This document shows, piece after piece, positions 60,989 through 64,000 of a stretch of 64,000 nucleotides of DNA. The stretch is from Streptomyces cellostaticus (GTDB lineage Bacteria > Actinomycetota > Actinomycetes > Streptomycetales > Streptomycetaceae). The stretch covers positions 1-64,000 of the forward strand of contig NZ_JALLIN010000006.1 of the NCBI RefSeq assembly GCF_023630175.1, read 5' to 3'. How positions within the stretch are numbered: the first letter of the stretch is position 1; every line of letters starts with the position of its first letter. Both the position numbers and the translations under genes were made by a program. The notes below the pieces were generated by a model that saw only the letters and a program-made list of their open reading frames with translations, ran no database searches and was not told the DNA's origin.

Positions 60989-61792
60989 ATGACCCCTGAC
61001 ACCGGCCCCGGCACCGGCCCCGGCACCGGCACCGGCACGACCGACCGTGACGACTCCCCGGACACCTCCCGCCGGGGCACCGTCGAGACCCGGCGCCACG
61101 GTGGGATCGCCGTGATCGCGCTGCGCCGCACGGCCAAGCTGAACGCCCTGTCCGCACACCTGGAATCGGCCCTGCTCGACGCGGTGCGCAGCAAGGAGGT
61201 CACCACCAGCCGCGCCGTGGTGGTGACCGGAGGGCCACGCGTCTTCTCCGCCGGTGCCGACACCACCGAGCTCCGGGAGATGACCACGGAATCCATCGCC
61301 GCGTACTACCGCGCGTCCGGCTCGGTGTACGAGACGTTCGCCGCCCTTCCCCAGCCGACGGTCGCCGCGATCTCCGGCTACTGCCTGGGCGGAGGGCTGG
61401 AACTCGCTCTCGCCGCCGACATCCGCGTCGCGGACCCCACGGCCTCGTTCGGGCTGCCGGAAGTGGGAATCGGCATCCTGCCGAGCTCCGGCGGTGTGAC
61501 ACGACTGGTCCGGGCCGTCGGACCGGCCCGGACCCGCGATCTGGTGCTGCGCTGCCGGCGGATGGACGCCGCCGAGGCATACGCCTGGGGCCTGGTCGGC
61601 GAGGTCACCGACCCGGGCGCACCCTGCCTGGAACGAGCGCTGGAAATCGCCGCGGAGATGGCCGCACACCCGCCGCTGGCCCTGTCCGTGGCCAAGCAGG
61701 TGATCACAGCGGCCACCGACGCGCCGCGCGAGAGCGCGTTGCTCCTGGAACAACTCGGATACGCGGCGCTGAACGCGGCTTCCCACCGGTAG
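60989..61792 (+). CDS. Enoyl-CoA hydratase/isomerase family protein
   Basis: A 267-aa crotonase. After a Gly/Thr-Pro low-complexity start, the oxyanion loop is FSAGADTTEL and the second loop SGYCLGGGLELALAADIRV; one catalytic Glu lies in GLPEVGIGILPSSGG. At the first catalytic position, in the second loop, a Glu is present (GGGLELALA). It would hydrate the enoyl-CoA made by the acyl-CoA dehydrogenases across the operator region. ATG 60989 has GGAG nearby. Confidence 0.88.
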   Translation: MTPDTGPGTGPGTGTGTTDRDDSPDTSRRGTVETRRHGGIAVIALRRTAKLNALSAHLESALLDAVRSKEVTTSRAVVVTGGPRVFSAGADTTELREMTTESIAAYYRASGSVYETFAALPQPTVAAISGYCLGGGLELALAADIRVADPTASFGLPEVGIGILPSSGGVTRLVRAVGPARTRDLVLRCRRMDAAEAYAWGLVGEVTDPGAPCLERALEIAAEMAAHPPLALSVAKQVITAATDAPRESALLLEQLGYAALNAASHR

Positions 61793-62181
61793 TTCTGTCG
61801 GCCGTTCCGCCGGCCGTGCCGTTCCGCACTCGTTCCGTTCTGCCGGTCGTTGCGGGGAGCTCCGTCAGTCGTTGCGGGAGGGCGCGATGCCGCCGTTGCC
61901 CGGGCTGCTCGCGAGCGGCCCGGGCGCCTCCCGCTCCAGGGAGTCCGGTTCGGGCGAGTGGAAGTCGAGACGGAGGCCGGGCCAGGGAACGTCACCCTCG
62001 CCGGCTACGGCCGCGCCGTCCCCGAGGCCCCGACCCGGCCGCACGGACGGCTCCTGGTGCCGCCGGGAAACCACGCCCGGCCCCAGGGCCGCGTCGACGT
62101 CGGCGGAGTGCGCCGGAACGGCGCCTCCCACCGGTCCGTTCCCGAACGCCGCGCGGCCCGGGACGCCGGTCGGCGCGGCGG
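61793..62181. other. Intergenic stretch, no gene supported
   Basis: Convergent gap between the crotonase and the TetR stump. Frames on both strands are random high-GC. Several short repeats of GCCGTTCCG occur at the left edge and may form a weak terminator. Confidence 0.35.
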
Positions 62182-62675
62182 TCACCGCGCCGCGGACCGC
62201 TCGTGGGGCGCGGCCACCGGTCCCGACAGCGCGGCGGAGGCGGTGAACAGCGCACGGACGGCAGCGCGGACCTGTTCGGCGACCACGTCCGGGGTGGAGG
62301 TGTCGAGCTTGCCGTCGAGGTGCAGGAACGCCAGGCCGTGGACCAGGGCCCACACCGTGGTCGACAGCGTCTGGTCGTCGGCGCCGGGGAACGCGCCGCG
62401 GACGACGCCGCGGACGTACTCCGAGATCGCGGTGGTGGCGGCGACCCGTTCCTCGCTGTTCGGATCACAGGGCTCGGCGAGCATCACCCGGAACAGCGCC
62501 GGGCGCTCCAGCGCGAAGCGGACGTAGGCGACGGCGATCTCCATGAGCTCATCGGGAGTCGTGGGCGCCGCGTGCGCCGCGGCCAGGTGGTCGGCCAGCT
62601 CACGGTAGCCCTGCGCGGCGACCGCGGAGACGAGCGCGTCCCGGGCGGTCCGGCTGCTCCGGCGTTCAGTCGCCC
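62182..62675 (-). pseudogene. TetR-family regulator lacking its DNA-binding domain
   Basis: The frame begins immediately after (in fact overlaps) the stop of the upstream gene and reads RTARDALVSAVAAQGYRELA, then MEIAVAYVRFALERPALFRV and WALVHGLAFLHLDGKLD, the WHG-type C-terminal domain of TetR regulators. The first 40-50 residues that should form the helix-turn-helix are missing, and the first usable start, ATG 62544, would leave only 120 residues. I read it as a 5'-deleted gene. Confidence 0.7.
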
Positions 62676-63112
62676 GGCGTCAGGACCGCGTAGGTGACCT
62701 GGGTGCCGTCGTCCAGCCTCGTGCGGATGAACTGCTCGTTCAACGTGGGGGTCGAGTGCAGCAGGGAGACGAGCACTCCGACCGGCGCCGCCAGGAATCT
62801 GATGACGCCACCGGCCGCGGTCTCGGCGAACAGTTGCTCCAGGCGTGCGAGCGAGGCCTCGGTGAGCAGTTCGGCGATGAAGTCGTCCACCTCCCTGGAG
62901 CTTTCGGGTGGGCCGTTGTAGATCGTCACGTAGTAGCCGCTGCTCTGGAGCGGGCTGACGCTGATCGTGGCGTCGTCGCGGACCGGGTGCCCGGCAGGCG
63001 CCTCCCTCGGTATCGGGATCAGCGTCCCGTCCGGGTCGGGTGCCGCCTCGAACCGGTCAGCGGCGTCGGTCCGCGGACTGGGCAGGTTGTGCTGCAGTGT
63101 TTCGTCAGGCAT
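62666..63112 (-). CDS. Hypothetical protein, 148 aa
   Basis: A soluble acidic protein. Residues 1-50 are polar and probably flexible; residues 55-148 look like a mixed alpha/beta domain with SSGYYVTIYNGPPESSREVD and a hydrophobic FLAAPVGVLVSLLHS. No family is recognised. ATG 63112 follows AAGGAG. It begins 14 bp after the stop of the next gene to the right, so the two form an operon. Confidence 0.6.
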   Translation of the reverse strand: MPDETLQHNLPSPRTDAADRFEAAPDPDGTLIPIPREAPAGHPVRDDATISVSPLQSSGYYVTIYNGPPESSREVDDFIAELLTEASLARLEQLFAETAAGGVIRFLAAPVGVLVSLLHSTPTLNEQFIRTRLDDGTQVTYAVLTPGD

Positions 63113-63126
63113 GGCGATCTGCTCCT

Positions 63127-64000
63127 TCAGTGGCCGTGACCGTGGTGGTCGTCCCGACGGTCGTGCCGGTTGTCGTCGTGATGGTGGTTGTCGTCGTCAT
63201 GGTCGTCCCGACGGCCGTCGCAGTCGTCGGACGAGAGGGGGAGGTCGACGGTGTCGCAGTAGATCACCGGCCCGGCCGGTGCGGACGCGGCGGCACCGTC
63301 CGCCGGGATGCCCTCGGTCTCCATGACCAGCAGGCGCAGACGGACCCCGCGCCGAACGGGCGGTACCTCGATCCGGCCGAGGTAGGAGGGCCGGTCGGAC
63401 GACTCCGCCTCGGCCGAGGCGAGTGGGGTGGCGGTGTCGTCGAGGGTCACCCACCCGAGATCCTTATCGCGGATGATGTCGTGGCGGCGCTGCAGCGTGG
63501 CGGTGATCCTCGGTGGCGGGGAATCGGTCGGGTTCCAGGAGGGCCCGGTGAGACTGACGCTGAGCGGCGGGCCGGGCCGGACCGTGAGTTCGCGGTCGGG
63601 CAGGGTCCGCACCAGGTCGGCGAGGACGACCGGGGAGATCTCGGCTCCGTCGATCGAGTGAGGCTGGTACCGGACCAGGGCGAGGCGGACGAAGGGCAGG
63701 CAGGTGTCGCCGGTGTCCAGATCCAGGTCGAAGAACCAGCGGCCGTTCCCCTCGTGGCTGCCGCCCGCCTCGTCCGTCTCGTTCCCCTCGCCCTCGTCGT
63801 CCCCGTCGAACCGCGGGGCGAAGCCCAAGACGATCACGGGGAGTTCGTGGTCGATGACCAGCCGCTTGGGCTCCCCCACCGCATTGGTGAACATCTCCGG
63901 GGTCGGGGCCACCACCGGTGCGGACCTGTGGAGGGGGTCGCGGCCCATCAGGGTGACCTTGGCGTCGCGCAGGGACTCCGGGTCACCGCCGGGCGGCTCG
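63127..64000 (-). CDS. Hypothetical protein with His/Asp-rich tail, cut by the window edge
   Basis: Only the C-terminal 290 residues are inside the window; the frame is open to base 64000 and the start lies beyond. The body has beta-rich stretches (LPVIVLGFAPRFD, WFFDLDLDTGDTCLPFVRLA, LRLLVMETEGIP). The last 35 residues are almost entirely His, Asp, Arg and Asn (for example HDDDNHHHDDNRHD), suggesting metal binding. A methionine at 63948 is an internal candidate start, but upstream codons continue the same composition (GGDPESLRDAKVTL), so it is probably not the true one. The family is unknown. Confidence 0.6.
   Translation of the reverse strand, partial: EPPGGDPESLRDAKVTLMGRDPLHRSAPVVAPTPEMFTNAVGEPKRLVIDHELPVIVLGFAPRFDGDDEGEGNETDEAGGSHEGNGRWFFDLDLDTGDTCLPFVRLALVRYQPHSIDGAEISPVVLADLVRTLPDRELTVRPGPPLSVSLTGPSWNPTDSPPPRITATLQRRHDIIRDKDLGWVTLDDTATPLASAEAESSDRPSYLGRIEVPPVRRGVRLRLLVMETEGIPADGAAASAPAGPVIYCDTVDLPLSSDDCDGRRDDHDDDNHHHDDNRHDRRDDHHGHGH

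Overview
The window is high-GC actinobacterial DNA, almost certainly from a Streptomyces chromosome. Evidence: very strong third-position G/C, many GTG starts, GGAGG-type ribosome sites, twin-arginine and lipobox exports, duplicated universal stress proteins, and a mosaic of catabolic operons with insertion-sequence scars typical of a chromosome arm. No rRNA, tRNA or CRISPR array was seen.

Layout. (1) 1-4,900: accessory and decaying DNA: an IS1380-type transposase, a small orphan gene, gene fragments, a SAM-dependent methyltransferase, and the joined stumps of an IS256-type transposase and an Acg-type nitroreductase. (2) 4,915-21,074: a hypoxia/dormancy island: pyruvate formate-lyase and its activase, a DoxX-like membrane protein, a phosphoketolase stump, two tandem universal stress proteins, a flavohemoglobin-type protein, a short ribosome-hibernation-like protein and oleate hydratase. 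Its promoters carry 5-4-5 inverted repeats close to GGGCCnnnnGGCCC. The island is interrupted at about 9,100-15,400 by a six-gene minus-strand operon: tyrosine recombinase, HTH protein, a large zinc-ribbon recombinase (broken by an in-frame TAG and a frameshift), two unknown proteins and a SUKH immunity-like protein. This looks like an ageing integrated element. (3) 21,375-27,770: mixed genes (unknown protein, lipoprotein, secreted protein, PLP decarboxylase, alpha/beta hydrolase). (4) 27,844-36,661: a galactoside operon (binding protein, two permeases, GH42 beta-galactosidase, GH36 alpha-galactosidase) with a LacI regulator. (5) 37,312-42,928: orphan sugar-binding lipoprotein, a sigma-factor-like protein fused to a membrane segment and ricin-type lectin, and a membrane-anchored secreted protein. 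(6) 43,262-61,792: two divergent catabolic operons sharing one control region. (7) 61,793-64,000: an HTH-less TetR stump and two unknown genes, the last cut by the window edge.

The best candidate for an undescribed system is region 6. Leftward operon: unknown 134-aa protein, NuoF-like flavoprotein, small ferredoxin, ADP-forming acyl-CoA synthetase, two acyl-CoA dehydrogenases, 3-hydroxyacyl-CoA dehydrogenase and a BetI-like TetR repressor. Rightward: Rieske oxygenase, a Pot-type ABC transporter, FAD amine oxidase and aldehyde dehydrogenase, followed by an SDR and an enoyl-CoA hydratase. Between the two lie two nearly identical 23-bp copies of an operator-like palindrome. My inference is a pathway that imports an amine, oxidises it to aldehyde and acid, activates it with CoA and runs it through beta-oxidation, with the NuoF-like protein and ferredoxin feeding electrons to the Rieske oxygenase. 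The substrate is unknown.
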